From Methylomonas subterranea (GTDB lineage: Bacteria; Pseudomonadota; Gammaproteobacteria; Methylococcales; Methylomonadaceae), in contig NZ_JANIBJ010000022.1 in NCBI RefSeq assembly GCF_024505185.1, forward strand, positions 16,811 through 80,810: a stretch of DNA of 64,000 nucleotides, read 5' to 3'. Below the pieces are notes generated by a model. The model ran no database searches, was not told the origin of the DNA, and saw only the letters and a list, made by a program, of their open reading frames with translations. Below, in pieces: positions 55,025-63,822 of the stretch; position 1 is the first letter of the stretch; every line of letters starts with the position of its first letter. Both the position numbers and the translations under genes were made by a program.

Positions 55025-56155
55025 TTATTGGCGAAAATCGTCCGGCACTTGTACATCGCTGGGCGGCGCCGGCTTGTTCCAGCCATTTTGGCTCGCCGCC
55101 CGCAACTGAAAAACATAGGCCAGTATTTGCGCCACGGCCAAAAACAATCCGCGCGGGATCTCGTGATTGAGTTCGGTGGAGTAATATAAAGCCCGCGCCA
55201 ACGACGGCGCCGCCACCAACGGTACTTTATTGGCCACGGCCACATTCCGTATTTGCGCCGCCACCAAATCGGTGCCTTTCGCCACCAGCACCGGCGCGCC
55301 GGCGCCATTTTGGTCGTACCTTAGCGCCACCGCAAAGTGGGTGGGATTGGTGACGATAACATCGGCACTCGGCACCGCCTCCATCATCCGCCGTTGCGCC
55401 GCCTGCATCTGTAATTGGCGGATTTTGCCCTTGACTTCCGGACTGCCTTCGGTTTCCTTGTTTTCGTCGCGTACTTCCTGCTTGGTCATCTTCAACTGGC
55501 GCTGATGATTCCATAACTGGTAGGGCACGTCGATCAGCACCAATAACAAAAACGTCGCGCTTAGCACCAGCACCGACATGACGATGATTTCGCCCGCCCG
55601 CGCCGTGGCTTGTTCCAGACTTAATCTATCCAAGGTCATGAAATCGTCGAAATAAACCTTAAACAGATTCCAGGCCACAAATCCGATCAATATCACCTTA
55701 ATAACGGCTTTGATCAATTCGACGACACCCTGTATACCGAATATCTTTTTTAGGCCTTGCAGGGGATTAAGCTTGGAAAACTTCGGCTCGAACGCTTCGC
55801 TGGAAAAATTCCAACCTCCCATCAATAGCGGCGTCAATAAATCGGCGATCATCAACACGATCATCAATGGCAAAACAACCGTATAGCCTTCCGAGAACGC
55901 CAGCTTGAAATACATGACGGGCGTCAATGGGTCGAAAATCACCTCTCGCGATAGTTCGAATTGATGGCGCATCATGTTTAGCAGTCCCCTCACCATGTAA
56001 CTGCCCATATAAAAAAACAAGGCGGCACTGACTATCAAGGTAACAAAGGTATTAAGCTCCTTCGAGCGCGGCACCTGACCTTTCTTGCGCGATTCCGAAA
56101 GCCGCTTACTGGTGGCCTCTTCGGTTTTATCCTGGCCGGAATCATCAGCCATCAA
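55025..56155 (-). CDS. flhB: Flagellar export switch protein FlhB
   Basis: 376 residues with four membrane helices and a cytoplasmic domain carrying the autocleavage motif NPTH at 270-273. Cleavage switches export from hook to filament proteins. The stop is 18 bases before flhA; the start overlaps fliR by ATGA. Confidence 0.95.
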   Translation of the reverse strand: MMADDSGQDKTEEATSKRLSESRKKGQVPRSKELNTFVTLIVSAALFFYMGSYMVRGLLNMMRHQFELSREVIFDPLTPVMYFKLAFSEGYTVVLPLMIVLMIADLLTPLLMGGWNFSSEAFEPKFSKLNPLQGLKKIFGIQGVVELIKAVIKVILIGFVAWNLFKVYFDDFMTLDRLSLEQATARAGEIIVMSVLVLSATFLLLVLIDVPYQLWNHQRQLKMTKQEVRDENKETEGSPEVKGKIRQLQMQAAQRRMMEAVPSADVIVTNPTHFAVALRYDQNGAGAPVLVAKGTDLVAAQIRNVAVANKVPLVAAPSLARALYYSTELNHEIPRGLFLAVAQILAYVFQLRAASQNGWNKPAPPSDVQVPDDFRQ

Positions 56156-56928
56156 CTCAATCTCAAAACTTGGCCGACCAAGGCAAACCCGTCCCGCAAT
56201 CTGTCGGCAAAACCTTCCAACATACTGACCAACCCCAGCCAGATCAGCAACATACCCAATAAAATTGTCAGCGGAAAGCCGATACCGAACAGTTGCAATT
56301 GCGGCGCGGCTTTCGAAGCAATGCCGAAACTGATATTGACGAACAACAGGGTTGCCATGATGGGCAGAGCCAATAAAACCCCACCGGAGAATATCTGGCT
56401 ACTCCAGGCAATGATCCGCCAAAGACCGGCCTTTCCCAAGCCATCGGCTGACACGGGCAAGCTGTGAAAGCTTTGCGCCAACATCTCGATCAACAACAAA
56501 TGTCCGTCAACGGCCAAAAACAATAAACTGGAGCCAATCACAAACAGCTGCGCGATTACCGGAGTTTGTACTCCCGTGGTTGGGTCGACCAACGATGCAA
56601 AGCCCAAGCCCATGCTGTAGGCTATGGATTGGCCGGCAAACAGCAGAATCGAAAATACCATTTGTAAAATAAAGCCGGTAGACAGCCCTATCATCATTTG
56701 CTGAATGCCGATGGCAAGACCTTCCCCGCTGAACAATTCCACCGACGGCATCTCCGGTAAGGTGGGGAACAAAACGAAGGTGATCAACAAACTCAACATG
56801 ACCTTCAAGCGTGCCGGAAGCGTATTGACGCTGAAGACGGGAATGGAGATAAACATGGTGCTGATGCGCATGAACGGCCACACGAAAGACGCAAGATAGG
56901 CAATCAGTTCGTCTTCTTGAAAATTCAT
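56152..56928 (-). CDS. fliR: Flagellar export protein FliR
   Basis: 258 residues, about six hydrophobic segments; RISTMFISIPVF near the N-terminus and the GLGFASLVDPTTGVQTPVI region are family features. Part of the FliPQR export channel. Overlaps fliQ and flhB by ATGA. Confidence 0.94.
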   Translation of the reverse strand: MNFQEDELIAYLASFVWPFMRISTMFISIPVFSVNTLPARLKVMLSLLITFVLFPTLPEMPSVELFSGEGLAIGIQQMMIGLSTGFILQMVFSILLFAGQSIAYSMGLGFASLVDPTTGVQTPVIAQLFVIGSSLLFLAVDGHLLLIEMLAQSFHSLPVSADGLGKAGLWRIIAWSSQIFSGGVLLALPIMATLLFVNISFGIASKAAPQLQLFGIGFPLTILLGMLLIWLGLVSMLEGFADRLRDGFALVGQVLRLS

Positions 56929-57194
56929 CCTATCAGGTTGGGAATGTCGCGCATCAAATCCTGAAAATAATCGATGAGCACTTGTAACATGCCGGGGCCG
57001 GCAATCATCAATACTAAAATAATGACCACCAGTTTCGGAATAAAAGTCAGGGTTTGTTCCTGAATCGAGGTAGCGGCTTGAAACATCGACACCAGCAGGC
57101 CGATAGCCAAAGAGGACAACAGTATCGGCCCCATCAGCTTCAAGGCCACCAATACCGTATCCTGAGCGATCACCGAAATGCTGTCCGGCGTCAT
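56925..57194 (-). CDS. fliQ: Flagellar export protein FliQ
   Basis: 89 residues, two hydrophobic helices, with SMFQAATSIQEQTLTFIPK between them as in all FliQ proteins. Confidence 0.94.
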   Translation of the reverse strand: MTPDSISVIAQDTVLVALKLMGPILLSSLAIGLLVSMFQAATSIQEQTLTFIPKLVVIILVLMIAGPGMLQVLIDYFQDLMRDIPNLIG

Positions 57195-57210
57195 TTAAAC
57201 AACCGCCAAG

Positions 57211-57966
57211 TCAGACATAAAAACTGGCCGCCAGCATTTCCAGCACCATGGACCATCCGTCCGCCAACACGAACAACATGATTTTAAACGGCAGGGAGAC
57301 GATCATTGGCGATAGCATCATCATTCCCATCGACATCAGCACGCTGGCCACCACCAAATCTATTACCAAAAAAGGCAAAAACACCAGGAAACCAATCTGA
57401 AAGGCGGTTTTTAGTTCACTGGTGACATAGGCCGGAAGCAAGAGCGAAAACGGTACATCCTCGGGCTTGTTGATCTGCTCCCTGCCCGATATTCTGACAA
57501 ACATATCGATATCAGTCTCGCGGGTTTGCTTGAGCATGAACTGCCTGAATGGCTCCGACGCGGCCTGCAAAGCCGTAAGCGCGTCCATTTTTTCTTCCAG
57601 ATAAGGCTGTACGGCGGAGTCGTTAACCTTCTCCAAGACCGGCATCATGATGAAAATGGTCAAAAACAACGACAGACCGAGCAATACCTGATTACTGGGC
57701 GCTTGCTGGGCACCCAGCGCCTGCCTCAACAAACCCAGCACAATCATGATGCGGGTAAAGGACGTCATGGTTAACAACAATGCCGGCAACAAGGTCAGCA
57801 TGGTCATGACCGCCAAAATCTGAATCGTCACCGTATAGGTTTCGCCACCCTTGGAGTTGGTGGTTACGGTAATCGCATCTATGCCCGGCGCTGCCGCGCA
57901 GGCGACGTCCCACATGCCGGGCAGCAAGAAGATCAGCGCGGTCCAAGCCAGTGACATCTTATACAT
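57211..57966 (-). CDS. fliP: Flagellar export protein FliP
   Basis: 251 residues from ATG 57966, which overlaps the fliO stop by 8 bases; the frame is open 13 codons further but without conservation. A cleavable signal peptide (MYKMSLAWTALIFLLPGM...) is followed by TSFTRIMIVLGLLRQALG and the C-terminal VDLVVASVLMSMGMMMLSP signature. Confidence 0.94.
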   Translation of the reverse strand: MYKMSLAWTALIFLLPGMWDVACAAAPGIDAITVTTNSKGGETYTVTIQILAVMTMLTLLPALLLTMTSFTRIMIVLGLLRQALGAQQAPSNQVLLGLSLFLTIFIMMPVLEKVNDSAVQPYLEEKMDALTALQAASEPFRQFMLKQTRETDIDMFVRISGREQINKPEDVPFSLLLPAYVTSELKTAFQIGFLVFLPFLVIDLVVASVLMSMGMMMLSPMIVSLPFKIMLFVLADGWSMVLEMLAASFYV

Positions 57967-58399
57967 TGGGATTCCCCCGCAGCGCCTGCTGCAGTTTTTG
58001 CGCAAAAAGCCCGTTGACTTGTGGAGTTTCCTGATCCTGAAATAAGCGGGCGTCGCCCTCCAGTTCGAGCAACTTATCGATTCTGCCCGGTGTTACCCCC
58101 AACAACAATTGCTTGTCGCCCACTTTTACCAACACCAGTTTTTCACGCACGCCAACCGACAAGCCGGATATGACGCTCAATTGACTCCTTCCGGCGAAGG
58201 ACAGGCTTCCGCTTTTACGCAGCAACCAGATCAGCGTCCCAAACAGGCCCAACACTAATAACAAAGCCAACAACCATTGCACCACATCCGCGTATGAGAT
58301 TATTGCGGTGGCAGGCTTGGCTGAAACGGCCTCATCGGCACTAGCCAGACCGGCCGCCGACATCGCCAGCATAAAAACAAAATGCCGCGCCGTTAACAT
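57959..58399 (-). CDS. fliO: Flagellar protein FliO
   Basis: 146 residues with a signal peptide-like N-terminus, one membrane helix (WLLALLLVLGLFGTLIWLL) and a short cytoplasmic domain (VGVREKLVLVKVGDKQLLLGV). Helps FliP assemble. Start shares one base with the fliN stop. Confidence 0.88.
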   Translation of the reverse strand: MLTARHFVFMLAMSAAGLASADEAVSAKPATAIISYADVVQWLLALLLVLGLFGTLIWLLRKSGSLSFAGRSQLSVISGLSVGVREKLVLVKVGDKQLLLGVTPGRIDKLLELEGDARLFQDQETPQVNGLFAQKLQQALRGNPNV

Positions 58400-58845
58400 C
58401 AGCCCAATTTTCTGACGCGCTCGGACGGACTGATAATATCGGTGAGTCGAATCCCAAACTTGTCGTTAACCACCACGACTTCGCCATGCGCGACCAGCGT
58501 ACCATTTACCAATACATCCATGGGCTCGCCGGCGAAACGATCCAGTTCCACCACCGAGCCCTGATTAAGCTGCAACAAATTTCTGATGTTGATTTTGGTT
58601 CTGCCAATTTCCAGCGAAACGGTTACCGGCACATCTAAAATCACATCCAGCTTTACCTCATCGGCGTTGACGTAATTTCTTGGCGCGGAGTCCTCGAGAT
58701 TTGGAAAGCCGGCTGCCTCGTAACCACCGGAACTTTTTGCGGCCGATGCCTGCTCCTTAAGGGCGTCGCCCCAATCAGCCTCCGCGTCCGCCTGCTCGTC
58801 CATCGCGGCAGCCCAATCGTCGCCTATCTCATCGTTTTCGCTCAT
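58399..58845 (-). CDS. fliN: Flagellar switch protein FliN
   Basis: 148 residues: an acidic N-terminal tail (1-60), then the SpoA domain with LDVPVTVSLEIGRTKI and GSVVELDRFAGEPMDVLVNG. Forms the lower C-ring with FliM. Confidence 0.95.
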   Translation of the reverse strand: MSENDEIGDDWAAAMDEQADAEADWGDALKEQASAAKSSGGYEAAGFPNLEDSAPRNYVNADEVKLDVILDVPVTVSLEIGRTKINIRNLLQLNQGSVVELDRFAGEPMDVLVNGTLVAHGEVVVVNDKFGIRLTDIISPSERVRKLG

Positions 58846-58864
58846 ATCTGCTTCGCCTAAACCG

Positions 58865-59845
58865 TCAAAAATTGTCCAAACTTACTTTTTCAACTATTTC
58901 AATGGCATAGTTACCATCCGATAAGCCTAGCTTACCTCTAAAAACCGGTACGTTTTCAACTTCCAACAGCACGGTTTCCGGCATGTCTATGGGTATCACG
59001 TCGCCTTTTTTCAGTTCAATCACATCGCTGATATGCATTTCCTTTTCTATCAGCTTACTGGTCACGGTCACTTCGCTACGCATGATTTCCGTCCTCAGAG
59101 ATTCCTGCCAACGCCCATCGACCTCGCCCCTGTCGCTGGTAACCGCGTCCAGCAACTCCCTGATGGGCTCTATCATGGTGTAAGGCATTGCAATATTGAT
59201 ATCGCCGCCGCCGCCTTCAAGCTCGACGTGAATGGTCGAAATCACCACGATTTCGGACGGACTGACTATATTGGCGAATTGAGGATTCACTTCAGAATTG
59301 AGATATTCAAATTCCACATCCATGACCGGTTTCCAAGCTTCGGCCAAATCCTTGAATATCATATCGATGATCAAGCGGATGATACGCATTTCCGTCGGCG
59401 TGAACTCCCTACCTTCCACTTTGTTGTAAAACTGGCCGCCGCCGCCGAAAAAATTGTCTACCGCCGTAAAAACCAGCCTGGGCTCCATCACAATAAGCGC
59501 CCGCCCGCGTAGTGGCGACATGCGAATAACGTTCAGATTGGTCGGTACAAACAAGCCCTGGATAAACTCGGAAAATTTTTGCACCTGGATGCCGGATACC
59601 GAAATTTCGGCGGCCCGCCGCAGAAAGTTGAATAAGGCAATCCGAAAATACCTGGCAAACCGCTCGTTGACCATTTCAAGGGTCGGCATCCTGCCGCGAA
59701 CAATTCTTTCCTGACTGTTAAAATCATAAAGCCTGGCGGTCTTGTCAAGACCATCGTCGTCATGACCGGTGTCCACATCTCCGTCGTCGACCCCATGCAA
59801 CAATGCATCAATTTCATCCTGTGACAGTAAATCGGCGGTCGACAT
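58865..59845 (-). CDS. fliM: Flagellar switch protein FliM
   Basis: 326 residues. The CheY-binding N-terminal peptide LLSQDEIDALLHGV is present, then the middle domain (MSPLRGRALIVMEPRLV) and a C-terminal SpoA domain. The start directly follows the fliL stop (TAAATG). Confidence 0.95.
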   Translation of the reverse strand: MSTADLLSQDEIDALLHGVDDGDVDTGHDDDGLDKTARLYDFNSQERIVRGRMPTLEMVNERFARYFRIALFNFLRRAAEISVSGIQVQKFSEFIQGLFVPTNLNVIRMSPLRGRALIVMEPRLVFTAVDNFFGGGGQFYNKVEGREFTPTEMRIIRLIIDMIFKDLAEAWKPVMDVEFEYLNSEVNPQFANIVSPSEIVVISTIHVELEGGGGDINIAMPYTMIEPIRELLDAVTSDRGEVDGRWQESLRTEIMRSEVTVTSKLIEKEMHISDVIELKKGDVIPIDMPETVLLEVENVPVFRGKLGLSDGNYAIEIVEKVSLDNF

Positions 59846-60373
59846 TTATTGTGTTACAAATTCAGTAAAATAGACGGCCTTAACCGGGTTCTTCTTCGTC
59901 ATCAGTTCCATCACTTTTCCTATCTCTGTCAACATCGTTGCCTGCAACTCCTGCTTGCCCTCCAAGGTTTTGGCCTTATCCGCCCCCAGAGAACTGATTG
60001 CCATCAATAAATTATTCCGTATCATGGGCTCATGCTTCTTTAGCGCGGCAGCCGCCGCTTCGCCCTTGACCAATACGGTCACCGACAACTTGATAATTTT
60101 GGCGCCGGCACCCGGCGGAAAATTAACCAGCAAGGGGTCGCTCAATTCGTAATATTGTTCCGCCAGCGTAGGATCTTCCTCTTCCTTCCGCGCCTCTTCG
60201 GCGGCTTTGGTAGTTTCGCTTTTTTTATCGGTTTGCGCCGAGTCGGCTGGCTTATTCATTAAAAAGAAGTAAGCCCCCGCACCGCCGCCTAGCAACAGAA
60301 TAACGGCCGTAATGATGATGATCAATTTTTTCACTGATTTCTTCTCAGCCGATTTTGGTTCAGTTTCCGCCAT
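59846..60373 (-). CDS. fliL: Flagellar basal body protein FliL
   Basis: 175 residues: one N-terminal membrane helix (LIIIITAVILLLGGGAGAYFFL), a charged linker and a periplasmic stomatin-like domain ending in FTEFVTQ. Supports stator function. It is the first gene of this transcription unit; fliK, often next door, is not in the window. Confidence 0.93.
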   Translation of the reverse strand: MAETEPKSAEKKSVKKLIIIITAVILLLGGGAGAYFFLMNKPADSAQTDKKSETTKAAEEARKEEEDPTLAEQYYELSDPLLVNFPPGAGAKIIKLSVTVLVKGEAAAAALKKHEPMIRNNLLMAISSLGADKAKTLEGKQELQATMLTEIGKVMELMTKKNPVKAVYFTEFVTQ

Positions 60374-60394
60374 ATCCTACCCTTGTAAATGAAC

Positions 60395-60412
60395 AAGCAT
60401 TAAATGAACCAA
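60395..60412 (-). promoter_or_regulatory. Possible sigma-54 promoter upstream of fliL
   Basis: On the minus strand TTGG-TTCATTTAAT-GCTT has the GG and GC pairs of a -24/-12 element at exactly 10 bases spacing. The flanking bases match only in part (TGGttC, aTGCT). The GC lies 23 bases above the fliL ATG, giving a short leader. Middle flagellar genes depend on sigma-54 in Pseudomonas and Vibrio. Confidence 0.35.
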
Positions 60413-60609
60413 ATTAACTCGCAGACATTTATTGCCGGTTATTGTTAGACAAATCCTTATCGATAATACAAGAAAAAACCTTGTTTTAGAAGGTTGCCCA
60501 AAAGTAATAGCACATCCCGAAAGCTTTGGATCGGGCCGAGGCGATATAAGGGAGAAACTCAGACAAGCAACAAGCGTCAAAATATCGACAGCGTTGCAAA
60601 AAGCGGGAA

Positions 60610-60634
60610 CGACAGAGAGCACGGCTCCCTGTCG
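60610..60634 (-). terminator. Probable terminator of the aldolase gene
   Basis: Minus-strand hairpin CGACAG-GGAGC-CGT-GCTCT-CTGTCG begins 10 bases after the fba stop and is followed by ttcccgcttttt. The T-run is imperfect. The rest of the gap 60374-60644 holds the putative fliL promoter. Confidence 0.6.
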
Positions 60635-60644
60635 TCTGCGGAAC

Positions 60645-61724
60645 TTACAGCGAATTTACCGCGTTTAACTCTTGGAATGCCTGTTCCAAACGAGTCACCA
60701 TGCCGACTTGGCCGGCGCGTTGCCATACACGAGGGTCATAATATTTTTTATTTGGCTTGTCGGCACCATCGGGATTACCGATCTGGCCTTGCAAATAACC
60801 TTCGTTTTTCTTGTAAAAGTTCATCACGCCTTCCCAGGTTGCCCATTGGGTATCGGTGTCGATGTTCATTTTAACTACGCCGTAACTGATGGACTCCTTG
60901 ATTTCTTCGGGAGAAGAACCTGAACCGCCATGGAATACGAAGTTCAAGGTGTTGTGCGGCAAGCCGAATTTTTCCGACACATATTTTTGCGAATTAGCCA
61001 GGATGGTCGGAGTCAATTTGACGTTACCTGGCGAATAAACGCCGTGAACGTTACCGAATGACGCGGCAATAGTGAAACGATGACTGATTTTGCTCAAATG
61101 CTCGTAAGCGTACGCAACGTCTTCCGGCTGAGTGTACAGAGCTGAATGATCCATGCCGCTGTTGTCGACACCGTCTTCCTCGCCACCCGTGCAACCCAGT
61201 TCGATCTCCAGCGTCATGCCCATTTTAGACATACGCTCCAGATATTTACCGCAAATTTCAATATTTTCTTCCAGGCTTTCTTCGGACAAATCCAGCATAT
61301 GCGAGCTGAATAAAGGCTTACCGGTCGCCGCAAAATGCTTCTCGCCGGCATCCAGCAGGCCATCGATCCATGGCAGCAATTTCTTGGCCGCGTGATCGGT
61401 ATGCAGAATGACTGGCACGCCGTATAACTCCGCCATGGCATGCACATGCTGCGCGCCGGAGATTGCACCGACGATGGAGCAACCTTGACCCTCAAGTTTC
61501 AAGCCTTTACCGGCTACAAACGCCGCTCCGCCGTTGGAGAACTGAATCACGACAGCGGATTTAACTTTTGCCGCGGCTTCCAATACCGAATTGATGGTAT
61601 CGGTACTGATCACGTTTACCGCCGGTAAGGCAAAACGATTTTCTTTGCAAATTGCAAAGACCTTTTGTACATCTTCACCGGTTACAACGCCGGGTTTAAC
61701 AACATCTAAAATTTTTTGTGACAT
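60645..61724 (-). CDS. fba: Class II fructose-bisphosphate aldolase
   Basis: 359 residues, the FbaA (class IIa) length. Zinc-binding and catalytic segments are seen in VILHTDHAAKKLLPW, ELGCTGGEEDGVD and FVFHGGSGS. It interconverts fructose-1,6-bisphosphate with two triose phosphates; in a RuMP methanotroph it serves the cleavage and regeneration branches. Separated from tal upstream by 102 bases that hold a hairpin. Confidence 0.95.
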   Translation of the reverse strand: MSQKILDVVKPGVVTGEDVQKVFAICKENRFALPAVNVISTDTINSVLEAAAKVKSAVVIQFSNGGAAFVAGKGLKLEGQGCSIVGAISGAQHVHAMAELYGVPVILHTDHAAKKLLPWIDGLLDAGEKHFAATGKPLFSSHMLDLSEESLEENIEICGKYLERMSKMGMTLEIELGCTGGEEDGVDNSGMDHSALYTQPEDVAYAYEHLSKISHRFTIAASFGNVHGVYSPGNVKLTPTILANSQKYVSEKFGLPHNTLNFVFHGGSGSSPEEIKESISYGVVKMNIDTDTQWATWEGVMNFYKKNEGYLQGQIGNPDGADKPNKKYYDPRVWQRAGQVGMVTRLEQAFQELNAVNSL

Positions 61725-61793
61725 GCAATGAGTCCTGCTAATGAATCGGCGCCTTTAATAACAAGCGCACAGATCTTAATCAAAATTGGAACA

Positions 61794-61817
61794 TGCGCGG
61801 AGAAACTTCTCCGCGCA
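61794..61817 (-). promoter_or_regulatory. Hairpin between tal and fba
   Basis: TGCGCGGAGAA facing TTCTCCGCGCA, a near-perfect stem 10 bases after the tal stop, without a T-run behind it. It may act as a partial terminator or RNA-processing site that sets tal and fba to different levels. Confidence 0.55.
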
Positions 61818-61826
61818 CAATCTTTA

Positions 61827-62813
61827 TTAAGCTTCCAGGCTTGCCAAGCGATCTGACAACAATTTTTCCAGAGTTTCCAGAGCCTTGGCGAATCCGTCTA
61901 TACCTTCGGCCAACTTCTCCTTGGCCATGCGATTTTCTTCGTGCATGCTCTCGAAAGTTGCTTTATCAACGTTGATTTTCTCGATTGCGGCACCAGCGGC
62001 TTTCGCGGGATCCAATTTACGCGGCAGATCGCCTTCAACGGATTGCAGTTCAGCCAGCAGGGATGGAGCAATCGTCAACAAATCGCAACCGGCCAGTTCG
62101 GTGATTTCACCGATATTTCTGAAGCTTGCGCCCATGACTTCGGTTTTATAGCCGAATTTCTTGTAGTAGTTGTACACCTCGGTCACAGATAACACGCCAG
62201 GATCCTCTGCTGGCGCGTATGAATCGCGACCGGTGTCTTTTTTATACCAGTCGAGAATACGACCGACGAAAGGTGAAATCAACGTGATGCCGTTTTCCGC
62301 GCAGGCAATCGCCTGATGCATGCCGAACAACAAGGTCAGGTTGCAATGAATGCCTTCTTTTTCCAAAACCGCCGCAGCCTGAATACCTTCCCAGGTCGCA
62401 GCAATTTTAATCAGCACGCGCTCTTTTGAAATACCGGCCGCCTCGTATTGTTTGATCAGATCGCGACCTTTCGCAATGGTAGCGTCGACGTCGAAAGACA
62501 AGCGCGCATCAACTTCCGTTGAGACCCGACCTTCGATGATTTCCAATATTTTCAGACCGAATGACACCGCCAGACGGTCGAACGCCAATGAAACGACATC
62601 GGCCGCCGCCGCGCCGGCACCTAAAGTGGCGCGGGCGCCCTTCAGAGTATCGTCGACGATACCTTGATATTGCGGCATTTGCGCCGCGGCGGTAATCAGG
62701 GATGGATTGGTGGTTGCATCGCGTGGCTTAAATGTTTCTATCGCCTGGATGTCGCCGGTATCCGCGACCACTACGGTCATTTCGCGAAGTTGCTCAAGTA
62801 AGTTTCTTGCCAT
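61827..62813 (-). CDS. tal: Transaldolase
   Basis: 328 residues, the long TalB-like type. [25 protein letters not shown] at the start, the Schiff-base Lys in [16 protein letters not shown] and [13 protein letters not shown] are conserved. It exchanges three-carbon units in the rearrangement of sugar phosphates. Strong ribosome binding site (AGAGGA, 7 bases spacing) and a good promoter upstream. Confidence 0.96.
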   Translation of the reverse strand: MARNLLEQLREMTVVVADTGDIQAIETFKPRDATTNPSLITAAAQMPQYQGIVDDTLKGARATLGAGAAAADVVSLAFDRLAVSFGLKILEIIEGRVSTEVDARLSFDVDATIAKGRDLIKQYEAAGISKERVLIKIAATWEGIQAAAVLEKEGIHCNLTLLFGMHQAIACAENGITLISPFVGRILDWYKKDTGRDSYAPAEDPGVLSVTEVYNYYKKFGYKTEVMGASFRNIGEITELAGCDLLTIAPSLLAELQSVEGDLPRKLDPAKAAGAAIEKINVDKATFESMHEENRMAKEKLAEGIDGFAKALETLEKLLSDRLASLEA

Positions 62814-62898
62814 GGAAGTATCCTCTTTGTGTAGTTTAAATGGAGGTTCCTGTTGTTAAAATTTAATTGCATATCCATTAAATGATGCAATCCGATTT

Positions 62899-62927
62899 CT
62901 TATAGGAATATTTGAATAACGGTTCAA
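62899..62927 (-). promoter_or_regulatory. Sigma-70 promoter for tal
   Basis: Minus-strand TTGAAC (62922-62927), 17-base spacer, TATAAG (62899-62904), about 85 bases above the tal ATG. The -10 matches five of six, the -35 four. The gap 62814-63093 is otherwise empty of genes, so tal and fba have their own promoter apart from tkt. Confidence 0.55.
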
Positions 62928-63093
62928 TTGATTTGCATGTAAAAGCAAAATCGCCACTCATCGCATCCCCAGTCCGCAAAATACAGACTTTTAAGGTGCA
63001 ACTTGTGGCGATCCTTCAACAATCTCGGCTAAATAATCTTCAGAGCCTTTGCGTAATATAAAAACTCCCGCCACATAGCTCTTGAACTATCAA

Positions 63094-63759
63094 TCAGCCT
63101 TTATCGCGCAAATATTTTTCAACGCCGGTAGCTCTCGCGGCGGCCGCTTCTCTGTCTTTTACGATTTGTTTGGCCATGTATTTCGCCACGCCGGTTGATG
63201 GCGTAGCGGTTTGTTTTTCCAAGTACTTGGCAACGCCGGTTTTATTTGCGCCAATTTTATCCAGGTATTTTTCAACGCCGGTAGCGCCACTTGCGGCGAC
63301 GTAGTCATCCGCCGCCGATTTGCTGGCTTGACCGCCGGACTTTTTGCTATAGACAACAAATCCTATTGCAGCCAGAGCAATCAGGCCGATGTATGAAAAA
63401 TCAGACGATGCCGCTTTTTCAGTTTCTATAACTTGCAATTCAGCGCTCGCCGCGGATACGGAAGCCGCGGATTTTGCCGAACTGCCGGAACTTGGCGCCG
63501 CCGAACTGTGTTTATAAGCATCATCCTTATAAAGCACTTTCGGCTGGAAGTTGGTGGCCGGATATTGCGAATCCGACTCTTCCTCCGCCGCAGCGGCGGC
63601 CGGAGCGGATACCGCTTCAGGGGCGCTTTGCGCGCTTTCGTCGCTAAAAACTACTTTCGGTTGAAAATCCGCGGCCGGATAATCAGACCCAGCCAACGCG
63701 GAAGTGCTGGCAAATACCAATGCTGCCAAAACGGCTTTAGTCAATTCATTCTTTTTCAC
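63094..63759 (-). CDS. Repeat-containing membrane protein of unknown function
   Basis: GTG 63759 follows AGGTG by 6 bases and gives 221 residues; a GTG three codons earlier is possible. A signal-like N-terminus (LTKAVLAALVFASTSALA) is followed by two copies of YPAxxFQPKVxY (27-38, 66-77) in an Ala/Ser-rich region, a membrane helix (121-137), and then four copies of TGVxKYL (160-166, 174-180, 189-195, 211-217). With the helix between them, the two repeat sets would lie on opposite sides of the membrane if the signal is cleaved. It sits between tkt and tal. Family and role not recognised. Confidence 0.75.
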   Translation of the reverse strand: MKKNELTKAVLAALVFASTSALAGSDYPAADFQPKVVFSDESAQSAPEAVSAPAAAAAEEESDSQYPATNFQPKVLYKDDAYKHSSAAPSSGSSAKSAASVSAASAELQVIETEKAASSDFSYIGLIALAAIGFVVYSKKSGGQASKSAADDYVAASGATGVEKYLDKIGANKTGVAKYLEKQTATPSTGVAKYMAKQIVKDREAAAARATGVEKYLRDKG

Positions 63760-63790
63760 GTTTATCACCTATGATTCGTTGAACCTAATC

Positions 63791-63812
63791 GAAGCTTGGC
63801 TTCCCAAGCTTC
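63791..63812 (-). promoter_or_regulatory. Palindrome between tkt and the repeat protein gene
   Basis: GAAGCTTGG facing CCAAGCTTC with a 4-base loop, 10 bases after the tkt stop. No T-run follows, so it is likelier to stabilise the tkt transcript or weaken read-through than to end it. Confidence 0.5.
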
Positions 63813-63822
63813 AATCTGTTTA

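Noticed and set aside
60445..60490. Sigma-28 promoter (taaaa...cgataa) upstream of fliL
   Set aside because: The half-sites are about five bases too far apart for FliA recognition.
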